From Streptantibioticus parmotrematis (GTDB taxonomy: Bacteria; Actinomycetota; Actinomycetes; Streptomycetales; Streptomycetaceae), in contig NZ_JAINVZ010000013.1 of NCBI RefSeq assembly GCF_019890615.1, forward strand, positions 62,001 through 126,000: a DNA stretch of 64,000 bases, in the 5' to 3' direction. The notes under the pieces are model-generated. The model was not told where the DNA came from. It made no database searches and saw only the letters and a program-made list of their open reading frames with translations. Of this stretch, positions 37,285-46,239 are shown piece by piece (within the stretch, counting starts at the first letter, position 1; every line of letters starts with the position of its first letter). The translations under genes and the position numbers were made by a program.

Positions 37285-38688
37285 ATGCTCTGTCAGGTCT
37301 ACCTCCTTCCCACACCCCATTCTGATTGGACGTCGTTGCAGACCCCCTTGCTTCCTCGTGCGCCGCACGCATTGCCGTTGCTCGGGCACATCCTTCCGCT
37401 GTTGCGCGACCCCCTGGATTTCCTTCTGTCTCTGCACGCTCAGGGTGATCTTGTCAGGATCCGCATAGGCCCCGTCCCGGCCGTTGTCGTTTGCGAACCT
37501 CGACTTACTTGGGATGTGCTACGCAACGATCGAGTCTTCGACAAGGGAGGTGCGTTCTTTGACCGAGGCCGCGAGGTGGCCGGGAACGGGCTGGGCACCT
37601 GCCCGTTCAGTCATCATCGCCGGCAGCGACGGCTGCTCCAACCAGCCTTCCATCCCAGGCGGCTTCCCAGTTACGCGACCGTCATGATTGATCGGATCAA
37701 CGCCGTGACGGACTCGTGGCGGGACGGCCAGATCCTCGATGTGGTCGAAGAAATGACCCACATCACCTCGGCGACGACCGTCGCAGCGATGTTCTCGGAC
37801 GCACCGCCGCAGGCTACGCTGCAACAGGCTCTCGATGACCTGAGTACTCTACTTGCCGGTGTGTACCGGAGAATGCTCACACCGTATCCACTGGACCGAT
37901 TGCCCACGCCTGCGAACCGGCGTTACTATCGTGCCAGGACGAGTCTGCGGCGCATCTGCGACGAGATCATCAGTGTCCGGCGACTCAGCGGTGTCGACCA
38001 CGGCGATGTGTTGTCTGCCTTGATATTCGGCCGCGACCCACAGGACGAGACCCGGGGCTTGGACAACGAGGAGATCATCGACCAAGTATTGTCATTCTTC
38101 CTGGCCGGCACGGAGACCACCGCTTACACGCTCGCCTGGGCTCTGCATCTCCTGGCACAGCACAGTGACATCCTCAATCGCCTGCACGATGAAGTCGACT
38201 TCGTTCTGGGCGGCCGGTCTGTGACCGCCGATGACCTACCTCGGCTGGAACTGACCCGCCACGTGATCACCGAGACGCTGCGGCTGTGTCCGACCGCGTG
38301 GATCTTTACGCGCCTCATGACCAGCGATGCCGAGCTGGGCGACTACCAGTTGGCTGCGGGTACTCATCTCGTCTACAGCCCTTATCTGGTTCATCACCAT
38401 CCGGAGCTGTACGATAATCCAGACCGATTCGACCCCGACCGCTGGTTGACCGAGCGGGCCCGATTTTTGCCGCGTCACGCGTTCATTCCGTTCGGTGGGG
38501 GTGCTCGTAAGTGCATCGGCGACACTTTCAGTTTCGCAGAGGCCACATACGCACTCGCCACGATCGTCTCCCGCTGGCGGCTGTTGCCCACCTCTGATCA
38601 ACCAGTTCGTCCCGCTCTGGCCGCCATCATGCGGCCGACGAATCTGCACATGCGGCTCGTGGCGAGAAAGTCGGTGCCCGGATTGTGA
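37285..38688 (+). CDS. Cytochrome P450
   Basis: This is a 467-residue P450 with a proline-rich start (LLPRAPHALPLLGHILPLL), the I-helix FLAGTETTAYTLAW, the K-helix ETLRLCP with ExxR, and the heme loop FIPFGGGARKCIGD with Cys410. The length and the PLLGH start resemble CYPs paired with bacterial terpene synthases, such as the pentalenene oxygenase group. Its stop codon overlaps the GTG start of the terpene synthase (GTGA at 38685-38688), so the two are translationally coupled and the P450 probably oxidises the terpene. The start ATG has AAGGGCAG unusually close; a TTG at 37336 is an alternative. Confidence 0.93.
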   Translation: MLCQVYLLPTPHSDWTSLQTPLLPRAPHALPLLGHILPLLRDPLDFLLSLHAQGDLVRIRIGPVPAVVVCEPRLTWDVLRNDRVFDKGGAFFDRGREVAGNGLGTCPFSHHRRQRRLLQPAFHPRRLPSYATVMIDRINAVTDSWRDGQILDVVEEMTHITSATTVAAMFSDAPPQATLQQALDDLSTLLAGVYRRMLTPYPLDRLPTPANRRYYRARTSLRRICDEIISVRRLSGVDHGDVLSALIFGRDPQDETRGLDNEEIIDQVLSFFLAGTETTAYTLAWALHLLAQHSDILNRLHDEVDFVLGGRSVTADDLPRLELTRHVITETLRLCPTAWIFTRLMTSDAELGDYQLAAGTHLVYSPYLVHHHPELYDNPDRFDPDRWLTERARFLPRHAFIPFGGGARKCIGDTFSFAEATYALATIVSRWRLLPTSDQPVRPALAAIMRPTNLHMRLVARKSVPGL

Positions 38689-39734
38689 AGACGCCAGCTG
38701 AGACGATGCTTTCGTTCAGCGTTCCGGTCGGAACCATTCCCCATGATCGTAATCCGTGTGCGGCTGTCGCGCACAAGTCGACCCGAGGCTGGGCAAATCG
38801 ATACCGACTGATTGGCGACGACCGCCGACAGCGCGCGTTCGACCAACTCAACTACGCTGAGCTACTTTCCTACGCGTGTACGACAGCCACCGCGTCACGA
38901 CTGGGACTGTTTGCCCAGTGGTTCACGTACTACTTTTTGCTGGACGATCAGCAGGACCTGGCCGTACTCAATGGGCGGCATGAAGAATTCGTCGCTTTGC
39001 AAAGTAAACTCCGCATCGCTCTGCACTCTCGCGGTGCCGTCAGTCCCTCGCGTGATGAGGGACTGGTTGCGGCAGTGGCTGATCTGTGCCGGCGCACGGC
39101 GCCCCTCGTGTCCGACGGATGGTGGTACCGCTATGTGACTCACGCTGAGCAAACGTTTGCCGCCCAGCGGCAGGAGAGCGACTACCGCTTGACTGGCGTC
39201 ATGCCTACGCCATGGGCTTTCAAGAAGGTTCGGCGTGAAGCCGGAGCGGCAGAAATGGTGTTCGACATCATCGAAGCTTGTGAGGAGAGTGAGATACCGG
39301 AATCGATCCGCTCCAGCGCCGCATGTCGGCGCTACGCCGACGATCTCAACGATTTCACCACGTGGTCCAACGACGTGCTCGGGGTTCAGCACGACGCCGC
39401 CAACACTGATCCGAACAACTACGTCCTAGTCCGTGAGCACGCCGACGGCCTCGAACGCGAGGCGGCGATCGCCGCCGTGATCTCCGACATCGTGTGGCTC
39501 GCTGAGCAGATGCCTCTCCGCAGAGCAGAAGTGAAAGCGGTCGCCTCAATGCACTGTTCAGGGCCGGAACTGGAAGGTATCGAACGTGTGCTGGATGCTT
39601 GGCGTGCCTTTGCCCTCAACGTCCCTCTCCACTACCTGCGCGCTGATAGCCGACTGGCTCAAATGGACGGCGCGGCCCCGGGACGCCCAGCTGGCTTCAT
39701 CAGTGACTTGCTGGGCGTCGGCCGGCCTTGCTGA
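38685..39734 (+). CDS. Class I terpene synthase
   Basis: This is a 349-residue terpene cyclase. The first metal motif is intact (LLDDQQD, Asp87-Asp88-x-x-Asp91). The second is NDVLGVQHD at 229-237, a departure from the N-D-x-x-S/T-x-x-x-E consensus at two positions (Gly233 for Ser/Thr and Asp237 for Glu). The size fits mono- or sesquiterpene cyclases; the product cannot be predicted. The GTG start overlaps the P450 stop; an ATG at 38706 is an alternative. The stop codon TGA (39732-39734) lies within the terminal sequence of an IS remnant, so the native C-terminus has probably been replaced by IS-encoded residues, perhaps only a few. Confidence 0.9.
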   Translation: MKTPAETMLSFSVPVGTIPHDRNPCAAVAHKSTRGWANRYRLIGDDRRQRAFDQLNYAELLSYACTTATASRLGLFAQWFTYYFLLDDQQDLAVLNGRHEEFVALQSKLRIALHSRGAVSPSRDEGLVAAVADLCRRTAPLVSDGWWYRYVTHAEQTFAAQRQESDYRLTGVMPTPWAFKKVRREAGAAEMVFDIIEACEESEIPESIRSSAACRRYADDLNDFTTWSNDVLGVQHDAANTDPNNYVLVREHADGLEREAAIAAVISDIVWLAEQMPLRRAEVKAVASMHCSGPELEGIERVLDAWRAFALNVPLHYLRADSRLAQMDGAAPGRPAGFISDLLGVGRPC

Positions 39735-40190
39735 TCATTTCAGAATGCGGTTTGGAGTCGTCTCCAGCGGATGATGTCGCAGGCGAGTTGGACCGAGGTG
39801 GAGGTAGGCGCGTATCTCGTAGCGGGTCCGAAGACGTTTGAACTGGTGCAGCCAGACGAAGGTCCGCTCGACGGCCCATCGGGTCTTGTCCAGGCCGGAG
39901 CCTTGCGGGGTGCGACGACGGGCGGTCTTCGGTGTGATTCCACGAGCTCGGGCGAGGCGGCGGCACTTGTCGAAGTCGTAGCCGCGGTCGGCGACAGGCC
40001 ACCTGAGCCGGCGACGGGGGCCGGCTTCGCAGGGCGCGGATGTGCGGAACAGTGTCGGCGGTGGCATGAGCTGAGTGACGTCGTGGCGGTTCCCGCCGAT
40101 CAGAGTGACAGCGAGCGGGGTGCCGTGTCGGTCGACGATCAGGTGGTGCTTGCTGCCGGGACGGCCCCGGTCGACTGAGCCCCTCTTTGA
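39731..40190 (-). mobile_element. 5'-truncated IS5-family element with one terminal repeat
   Basis: On the minus strand a transposase without its N-terminal part reads SVDRGRPGSKHHLIVDRHGT, then LIGGNRHDVTQLM, VADRGYDFDKCRRLARARG and WAVERTFVWLHQFKRLRTRY before stopping near 39735. The outer end CTGATCATTTCAGAATG (39731-39747) matches the end of the IS remnant at 49170, supporting it as a terminal inverted repeat. The element abuts the terpene synthase gene. Its other end was lost at the junction with the resolvase remnant. Confidence 0.85.
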
Positions 40191-40221
40191 GTGCCCTCGA
40201 CAGGGCCCTGCTCTCGTATAG

Positions 40222-40950
40222 TTACCGGCAGGTGGCGTGTAGCGGTGAGTAACTATTCGGGGCTGCGGTCGCGCTGGTGGAGGGCGGCGAAGTCCGCGTG
40301 CGCGGTCTCGACGGCTTCGGGGTCTGCTCCACGGTCTCGCCCATTGCGCGGCGGCGGAGCACGGTGTGCAGCATGTTGTCGGTGATGACCGGGGGCCGGC
40401 CGCCGTGCTTGCCCTTGCGGGAGGCGGCGTCGAGTCCTTCGAGGGTGGCCTCGCGGACGATCTCCCGCTCGGTCTCCGCCGTCGTGGCGAAGAAGCCGAA
40501 CAACAGCCGGCCCAGGCCGGCGGGGTCGTAGACGCCGACCAGCGGTCCGGCGAGCATCTCCAGCACCAGGCCGTGCGCGGTGAGATGGTCCGCCAGCGCG
40601 GGCAACTCGGCCCCGTCCTGGGTCAGTCGCTTCATCCCGTTCACGGTGAAGATCACCCGGTAGTGCGAGGCATGCGCCTTGATCTCCCGCGCGCACGCGG
40701 GCGCTGCCTCGAACTGCGGGCGGAATCGCACCGGGTGCTGGTCTTCTCGGAGAAGATCTTGCCCCGGGGGTGTCTTTGGCGGCGAGCGCGTGCAGCTGCG
40801 ACTGGAGTTCCTGGGTGAGGCTGGAGCACCTCGCGTGCCCGAAACGGTGTTCGCGCTCGGGGGTGTCCGGGGCAATCGGCGGGCGGTCGGCACGCGCGGG
40901 AGCTTGGCGAGCCAGGGCACCTTCGTGACGCTGCCGCTGTGGTAGGTGCC
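40222..40950 (-). pseudogene. Frameshifted serine recombinase (resolvase)
   Basis: Pieces of a resolvase/invertase are spread over two or more frames. The N-terminal HARCSSLTQELQSQLHALAA lies near 40790-40850. The main frame then reads AREIKAHASHYRVIFTVNGM, MLAGPLVGVYDPAGLGRLLF, FFATTAETEREIVREATLEG and LDAASRKGKHGGRPPVITDN, followed by a degenerate helix-turn-helix (LRRRAMGETVEQ). The catalytic Ser region at the very start is not readable. The gene is inactive. Intact relatives are common on Streptomyces plasmids and transposons. Confidence 0.8.
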
Positions 40951-41169
40951 GGCGACCGCGCCGGAACGCGAGCGGCAGGGCGGGCCCGACGACGCGTCAC
41001 AACGGGGGCAAGGATGGCGCTCAACGCCGTCGGCGTCGGACTCGAGTGCGGTTTGAGGCTCCGTCGTGGATCCGGGTCCCGAGCCGCTTTCGCCGATCGC
41101 TCTGGGTCGTGCTCCGGGAAGGGAACGTTTGCGAGAGGCCCCGCTGGTCGAGGACTCGTCGATCCTCGA

Positions 41170-41778
41170 TCACTCCGTGGCGGTCAACCCTTGCGGCGGG
41201 CCGGGGACCAGGATTCTGGTAACGAAGTTTGCGAACTGTGCCCGCACTCTTTCCCGCGGAATGCGCTCTTCTCCGGCCAAGTGCTCGACGAGGTCGGCTC
41301 GGGTGGCGGCGAGCAGGGCGTGGGCGGTGAAGTCGCCGTCGGTCAGGCCGGGGATCTGCTCCAGTACGGCTTGGAGCATGCCGTGCCACTGCTCGTAGTG
41401 CTCCGCCTGGTACGGGCTGCCGCTCCCGCTTTCCTCCAGGGCCAGCGCGAGGCGCCGGTTGTCGAGTTTGAAGCAGAGGACGGCATCGAGCAGGGCGGTG
41501 ACGCGATCCTGCGGTGGAGTCGCGGGCCCCAGGGGTGGTGGGCCGGCCTCGACGGCCTGTCTCATCGGTTCGAGCCGTGCCTCGTACAGCGCGCGGAGCA
41601 GACCGGCGCGATCCCCGAAGGCCCGGAAGAGCGTGCCCTTGCCAACGCCGGCCTCTGAAGCGACGTCGGCCATGGTGATGTCAGCGGAACTTTCACGGCG
41701 GGCGAAAAGGGCGTCGGCAGCTGCAAGCACGGCCTCCCGGTTACGGACGGCGTCTTTGCGGGATTTGCGCTCGGGCAT
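41170..41778 (-). CDS. TetR-family transcriptional regulator
   Basis: This is a 202-residue protein from the ATG at 41778 with GGAGCAGC upstream; the frame is open further but without a start signal. The DNA-binding domain reads REAVLAAADALFARRESSAD then ITMADVASEAGVGKGTLFRA. It is divergent from the SnoaL-like and NmrA-like genes, and two near-identical inverted repeats just before its start codon are the likely operators. This gives a compact repressor/reductase switch typical of quinone- or electrophile-responsive systems; the inducer is unknown. Confidence 0.9.
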   Translation of the reverse strand: MPERKSRKDAVRNREAVLAAADALFARRESSADITMADVASEAGVGKGTLFRAFGDRAGLLRALYEARLEPMRQAVEAGPPPLGPATPPQDRVTALLDAVLCFKLDNRRLALALEESGSGSPYQAEHYEQWHGMLQAVLEQIPGLTDGDFTAHALLAATRADLVEHLAGEERIPRERVRAQFANFVTRILVPGPPQGLTATE

Positions 41779-41798
41779 GCTGCTCCTCCATTTGCAAA

Positions 41799-41840
41799 AC
41801 GGACCTGCGGTCCGTATCGTAAACCGGACCCAGGGTCCGT
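41799..41840. promoter_or_regulatory. Two TetR operators between divergent genes
   Basis: The two 17-base repeats are ACGGACCTGCGGTCCGT (41799-41815) and CCGGACCCAGGGTCCGT (41824-41840). Each has seven-base arms of the form xCGGACC/GGTCCGT around a three-base spacer, with centres 25 bases apart. They lie between the TetR start codon (41778) and the divergent start at 41862, so repressor binding would cover both promoters. Confidence 0.85.
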
Positions 41841-41861
41841 ATTCTGGAACTGGAGGTACCC

Positions 41862-42288
41862 ATGTCCGTACCGACTGCTCCGGCGGATCTGTACCGGCAC
41901 AGCCTTCGACTGCTGCTCGGCAAGACATTCCCGCGTGGGTCGCCCTGTGGGCTGAGGACGGGCTCATGGAGTTCCCCTTCGCTCCCGACGGCTGGCCCCG
42001 GCGTCTGTGGAGCGCAGGGAGGTCATCGCCGCCTACATGCTGCACTACCCCGACCACGTCGACCTGCATGACTTCCCCGATCTGCGGATCCACCAGACCA
42101 CCGATCCGCAGACCATCGTGGTCGAGATGCGTGGCGTCGGCCGCCTGGTGGAGAGCGATGCCCCCTTCGATATGCCCTACATCGCCGTCGTGACCGTTCG
42201 AGACGGGCACATCACCTCTTACCGCGACTACTGGGACCCTGTCGGCGGCCAGGAGCCCGGTACCGACTTCATCGGGAGCAACCGATGA
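41862..42288 (+). pseudogene. SnoaL-like protein with two frameshifts
   Basis: Starting at ATG 41862 (GGAACTGGAGG upstream), the protein MSVPTAPADLYRHSLRLLLG continues as DIPAWVALWAEDGLMEFPFA in the next frame from about 41922, then as REVIAAYMLHYPDHVDLHDF from about 42015 in a third, ending YWDPVGGQEPGTDF. Adding one base at each junction restores a SnoaL-like/nuclear transport factor 2-fold protein of about 142 residues. Such proteins are small cyclases or isomerases, or unassigned ligand binders. Its stop overlaps the next gene's ATG. Real decay and sequencing error cannot be told apart here. Confidence 0.7.
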
Positions 42289-43133
42289 CCACCGTCGGCA
42301 CCACTCTGGTCATCGGCGCTACCGGCACCACCGTCAGCCGCACCGCTGCACAGCTGACGGCCGTAGGCCACCGCGTAAAGGCCGCCAGCCGCCGGGCCGC
42401 CCCGGTCGCCGGCGTCGAGCCGGTCCCCTTCGACTGGTACGACCCCGCCACCCACGCCGCCGCCCTCGACGGCGTCGACCACGTATCCCTCATACCGCCC
42501 CTGGGCGACTCCGACCCCGCGGCGACGATGCTGCCGTTCCTCCATCAGGCCCGCACTTCCGGCGTGCATCGCGCGGTGCTGCTGAGCTCCTCGGCCATTC
42601 CCGAGGGCGGCCCGGCGGTGGGAAAGGTGCATCAAGCCCTGCCCGATCTGTTCGAACAGTGGGCGGTGCTGCGCCCCTCGTGGTTCATGCAGAACTTCAC
42701 CGGCGCGCACGTGCACGCCCGCAGCATCCGCGACGAGGGCGTCATCTGCACCGCCACCGAAAGCGGCCGGGTCGGCTTCGTCGACGCCGAGGACATCGCG
42801 GCCGTCGCCGTGCGCGCTCTGACCGACGAGCGAGCCCCCAACTTTGATCTCGCCCTTACCGGACCCGAGGCACTTAGCCACGACGACATCGCCACGATCA
42901 TCACCGAGGTCACCGGCCGGCCCGCGGCCCACCACCGCCTGTCCTACGAGCAGATGCGCGACCGCCTCACGGCGCAAACGCCGGTGGAGTTCGCCGCAAT
43001 GCTGGCCGGCATGGACCGTGCCATCGCCGGAGGGGCGGAGGACCGCATCACCGACACTGTCCAGCGCCTCACCGGTCGGCCCCCGCACGCCTTCCGCGCC
43101 GTCCTTGAGAGGGAGATGAGATGCAGCAGCTGA
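42285..43133 (+). CDS. NmrA-like NAD(P)-binding protein
   Basis: This 282-residue protein begins with the Rossmann glycine loop LVIGATGTTVSRTAAQL and continues with FDWYDPATHAAALDGVDHVS, AVLLSSSAI and LRPSWFMQNFTG, the pattern of NmrA/HSCARG-type atypical SDRs and QOR2-like quinone reductases. It lacks the YxxxK pair of classical SDRs. The ATG overlaps the end of the SnoaL-like reading frame, and both are under the divergent TetR regulator. It is likely a quinone or related reductase, or a redox sensor. Confidence 0.88.
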   Translation: MTTVGTTLVIGATGTTVSRTAAQLTAVGHRVKAASRRAAPVAGVEPVPFDWYDPATHAAALDGVDHVSLIPPLGDSDPAATMLPFLHQARTSGVHRAVLLSSSAIPEGGPAVGKVHQALPDLFEQWAVLRPSWFMQNFTGAHVHARSIRDEGVICTATESGRVGFVDAEDIAAVAVRALTDERAPNFDLALTGPEALSHDDIATIITEVTGRPAAHHRLSYEQMRDRLTAQTPVEFAAMLAGMDRAIAGGAEDRITDTVQRLTGRPPHAFRAVLEREMRCSS

Positions 43134-43655
43134 TGTACCAGGACGATCAGCAGTTCCGGATCGAGCCCCTGCGTGATCTCGACCTGGCCGTCTACGGCGC
43201 TCGGACGTCGGGGAAGTCGTTGCAACCGCTTCCCATGTCCCCTCCGGCGACTGATGGCACGACGCCTGGCGGTCCACCGCAAAGCGTCTGGGGCCGAAGC
43301 CCGTGCAAGCCGCCCCGTCAGCGCGAGGGTCGGGCTGCTGCGGGTCTTGAGCTACTACCGGGTGGCCGAGTTCTTGATGCACGACAACCCCCACGACCCG
43401 CGCATCGACCACGCCCACCAGCGCGGCTTCGTTTGCTTCCGAGATGCCATCACCCCACCTCCCGGGCAGCACTCCCGTGGAGATGCGGTACGAGGACGCC
43501 GTATTGCACGGCTGCTTCTCAGAAGCTCACCGGACGTCCCAACGGCCCGCTTGGCACGGCGAACCGGCCGGATCAGGCCATGCCCGGTCACACTGCCGTG
43601 AACCTCAACTCGTTCTGAACCGTAGTCCTGTTGGTGCCCTACACGCAGGCGCACA
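43134..43655. other. Stretch without a convincing gene
   Basis: About 520 bases between the NmrA-like and HesB-like genes. One plus-strand frame has a protein-like patch, YYRVAEFLMHDNPHDPRIDH then AHQRGFV (about 43360-43430), which may be a fragment of an unrecognised gene, but the flanking translation is arbitrary. Confidence 0.4.
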
Positions 43656-43673
43656 TTGACAGGAGGGCCAACA

Positions 43674-44101
43674 TTGCCAGAGACGACATATGCGATCGAG
43701 CTCACCGAGGCGGCGGTAGCCAAGGTCACCGACCTGCTGCGGCGGGAAGAGCCCGGGCTGGCAATGCAGGTGTCGGTGCAGCCGGGCGGTTGCTCAGGCA
43801 TGCGGTATCAGCTGTTCTTCACCGACAAATACGCCGAGGCCCTCGCCAAGATGCTGGCGGAGCGGGACGACGAGGGGTTCGCCGAGGATGACGAGCCGCA
43901 AACGGCGGCCCAACGGGCGGCTTTGGTCGCTGACAAGGTGTCGGTGACCTGGTTCGACCGCTTCGCGGTGGTAATCCCTTGAGCGGCCCCTACCTCGAGG
44001 GGGCGAGCATCGACTACCTGGACACGCTTCAGAAGTCCGGCTTCGTGATCGAAAACCCCAACGCGAACGGCTCTTGCGCCTGTGGGGACTCCTTCCGGTG
44101 A
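43674..44101 (+). pseudogene. HesB/IscA-type iron-sulfur carrier, frameshifted near its C-terminus
   Basis: A TTG start at 43674 has a strong AGGAGG at 43661-43666. The product begins ELTEAAVAKVTDLLRREEPG and has VQPGGCSGMRYQLFF with the first conserved Cys. An acidic insertion of about 35 residues follows, then [13 protein letters not shown] and a stop at 43982. The proper end, [20 protein letters not shown] then [15 protein letters not shown] with the C-x-C pair, is in the next frame up to 44101. One missing base near 43975 explains this. A-type carriers deliver Fe-S clusters. Without the C-x-C tail the truncated product should be non-functional unless the shift is a sequencing error. Confidence 0.8.
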
Positions 44102-44583
44102 AGCGGAGTGGCGGCGACATCGCCGAGGTGCCGCTGGCCTGGCTGTGCGCAGAGGACAGTGCCAGCCGACTGCTCGTATGCAGCCAAGCGCCTTGGTCAC
44201 AGGCGTCATTCGAGTACCGCGCCGCACACGACGTCCTGGCCTTGACACTGGTATTCACCTGCCCCCCCGGGCCCCCGGCGGACCTCGGAACACCGCACGC
44301 GCTCTTGGCCGATGACACCGAATGGGCCCTCTGGTGCCACGCGCGCCTCGACACTGGCCTCTGTAGCCTGCAGCCTGCGGACAAGCGACTGGCCGTGAGG
44401 GCCTTTCGTGGGCTGACGTCGAGCCGATTGGTGGGTGGCTCTCTCGACCAGACGCTGGAAGCCTGCGCGGTCACGGTAGTAGGCCGCGGAGCCGGCGTCA
44501 GTGTCGGTGTGGCGTCAGCCCGCCGCGTGCTCGATCCATGGGCCGAGCAGAATCACCCCGGCCGAGGCACCAACGTCGCGTAA
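44098..44583 (+). CDS. Hypothetical protein coupled to the HesB-like gene
   Basis: A GTG at 44098 overlaps the restored HesB stop (GTGA), and the frame runs 161 codons to a TAA that touches a strong hairpin. The translation ([55 protein letters not shown]) has believable composition and several Cys, but no family is recognised. The coupling and the terminator support a real gene, while low similarity to anything known keeps confidence modest. Confidence 0.42.
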   Translation: MKRSGGDIAEVPLAWLCAEDSASRLLVCSQAPWSQASFEYRAAHDVLALTLVFTCPPGPPADLGTPHALLADDTEWALWCHARLDTGLCSLQPADKRLAVRAFRGLTSSRLVGGSLDQTLEACAVTVVGRGAGVSVGVASARRVLDPWAEQNHPGRGTNVA

Positions 44584-44613
44584 CGGGTCCCTGCCGCCCA
44601 GGGCAGGGACCCG
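44584..44613 (+). terminator. Strong GC-rich hairpin after the hypothetical gene
   Basis: The arms CGGGTCCCTGCC (44584-44595) and GGCAGGGACCCG (44602-44613) pair perfectly over 12 bases around a six-base loop. The hairpin starts right after the TAA stop at 44581-44583. No T tract follows, which is common for Streptomyces terminators. Confidence 0.7.
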
Positions 44614-44732
44614 CCTGACAACAGCACAGCGGCTCCGTAGGCATGTGCGTTCTCCGTTGACGGGTTGGTGGCGTTGGTCCGGCGTCGGGGTGGTGATGTC
44701 CAGCGCGGTCGGCCATGTCGGCTGCCTTTGGA

Positions 44733-45349
44733 GGACCGGGCATTGCTGGCAGCCACTGGCGCACGGACCTGACGTTGCGGCGGGTGGCTCCGTTGTTCGG
44801 GGCCTCGAACTCCGCAGCCGACAGGATCCTGGACCACCCGGCGCCCTTGCCGGCCATCTCGCCGGCGCACCGGCCACGCAAGGACACCGTCCACATCGTC
44901 GACGGCACCCTGGTGCCGACCGCGACCGCAATGTGGCCGCCTCCAACAAAACTACCGGTACTCCGCGAGTCTGCGGGTCGTGATCGATGCCAACATCCGT
45001 CTGGTGGCGGCCATCGGCATGCCGTTGCCCGGCAGCCGCAACGACTGCCGGGCTTTCACGGAATCCGGTGTCGACAGGGCCTGCCGCGGGGACGCCGACT
45101 GTCGCCGACGGCGGCTATCCGGGCACCGGCCCGGTCATCCCGCACCGCAGACGCCAAGGCCAAAGACACCCCAGCCCGCGGCAGGAAGCGGAGAACGCCG
45201 TCCACCGCAAGGCCCGAGCACGCGTGGAACACACCTTGTCACGGCTGAAGAGCTGCAAGATCCTTCGGGACTGCCGACTCAAGGGTCATGGCGTACACCA
45301 GGCCATGTTCGGTACCGCCCGACTCCACAACCTGGCTTCCACCGGCTGA
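44733..45349 (+). pseudogene. Decayed IS5-type (HARBI-like) transposase
   Basis: Recognisable blocks in shifting frames are HWRTDLTLRRVAPLFGASNS, HIVDGTLVPT, VVIDANIRLVAAIGMPLPGS, RNDCRAFTESGVDRACRG, VADGGYPGTG and RARARVEHTLSRLKSCKILR then DCRLKGHGVHQAM. This is a different transposase subgroup from the KHHLI-type remnants elsewhere in the window. At least two frameshifts, near 44925 and 45095, inactivate it. Confidence 0.82.
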
Positions 45350-45690
45350 CTCACATCCCATAGGGGACAACCTCAAGCTGATGCACACCATTCGTTGCCG
45401 GCGCCGCACGCGGACAAGGGTGCCCTGAGGCGGAGAGTACAGATTGCGAGATGACGCGCCGGGAGATCAACCCCCAACAAGTGCCTCCATTCGTCACGCC
45501 GGGCCTCGCGACGTGCGTGATGCCCTGCCGTTGGCAGCGGGTCGGGACCTCGGGCGCTTGGTCGGCAAAGACATCGATGCGCTCGTGAAGTCGCGGTAGC
45601 CGATGGCCTGGGAGACGCTGATGCGCGGGCCAGGCAGTGCGCACAGCCGCGCTCGCGGAGCTTAGCGCAGCGCGAGCACGCCTGCCGGAA

Positions 45691-45722
45691 CGGTACGAGC
45701 CATCAACGGTACGAGCCATCAA
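45691..45722 (+). repeat. Perfect 16-bp direct tandem duplication
   Basis: CGGTACGAGCCATCAA occurs twice with no gap (45691-45706 and 45707-45722). It touches the 3' end of the hypothetical gene at 45719. It could be a slippage product or a recombination scar in the IS-rich stretch. Confidence 0.85.
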
Positions 45723-46069
45723 GGACGTCCACCGCGCCCGCCGGCGAGCCCAGATGACGACCGCTGCCAGACGGTCATGACGATGGATCTGTAGGCCATC
45801 CCGAGTGGCGTCGCCTCAAGAGTCGATTCGACGAGATCGCTCACATCGATCCAGGCCGCGCCTTGCTGAGTGCCGCAGGGCTCCTGACGCTCCGTAGCCG
45901 TCGTGTTGTATGTGTGAGCAGCTTGCAACTCCTGGTTCAACTCGTACCAGGCCGCAGCGTAGAGGACCTCCGCGTCGCGCAAGAGCGAGCGCAAGACGGC
46001 GCCCTCGCGGCACTCCTCTGCCTGGCGTGAGATCTGCAGCATCTCGTCTGTACCTTGTTGGGCGGTCAT
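45719..46069 (-). CDS. Hypothetical protein, 116 residues
   Basis: The ATG at 46069 has AAGGACG upstream. The product starts MTAQQGTDEMLQISRQAEEC and continues LRSLLRDAEVLYAAAWYELN, with a mostly helical pattern and codon use like real genes. No family is recognised, and there is no signal peptide or membrane segment. It stands alone between IS remnants, and its last codons run into a 16-bp tandem duplication, so the C-terminus may not be original. Confidence 0.42.
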   Translation of the reverse strand: MTAQQGTDEMLQISRQAEECREGAVLRSLLRDAEVLYAAAWYELNQELQAAHTYNTTATERQEPCGTQQGAAWIDVSDLVESTLEATPLGMAYRSIVMTVWQRSSSGLAGGRGGRP

Positions 46070-46239
46070 CGTTGCGTCCTTACCTTCGGGTGCGAGGTCA
46101 CACCAGGTAGTACGGATGAGACTGCGACCGAACTATGCGGTTCGCGTCACAGAACTGTCACAACGATCTTGCGGCGCATCCGGGACAGGCCTTCGGACGG
46201 CCGACACAAGTGAGGGGAGATGCCCTCCTGCCAGGTGAG

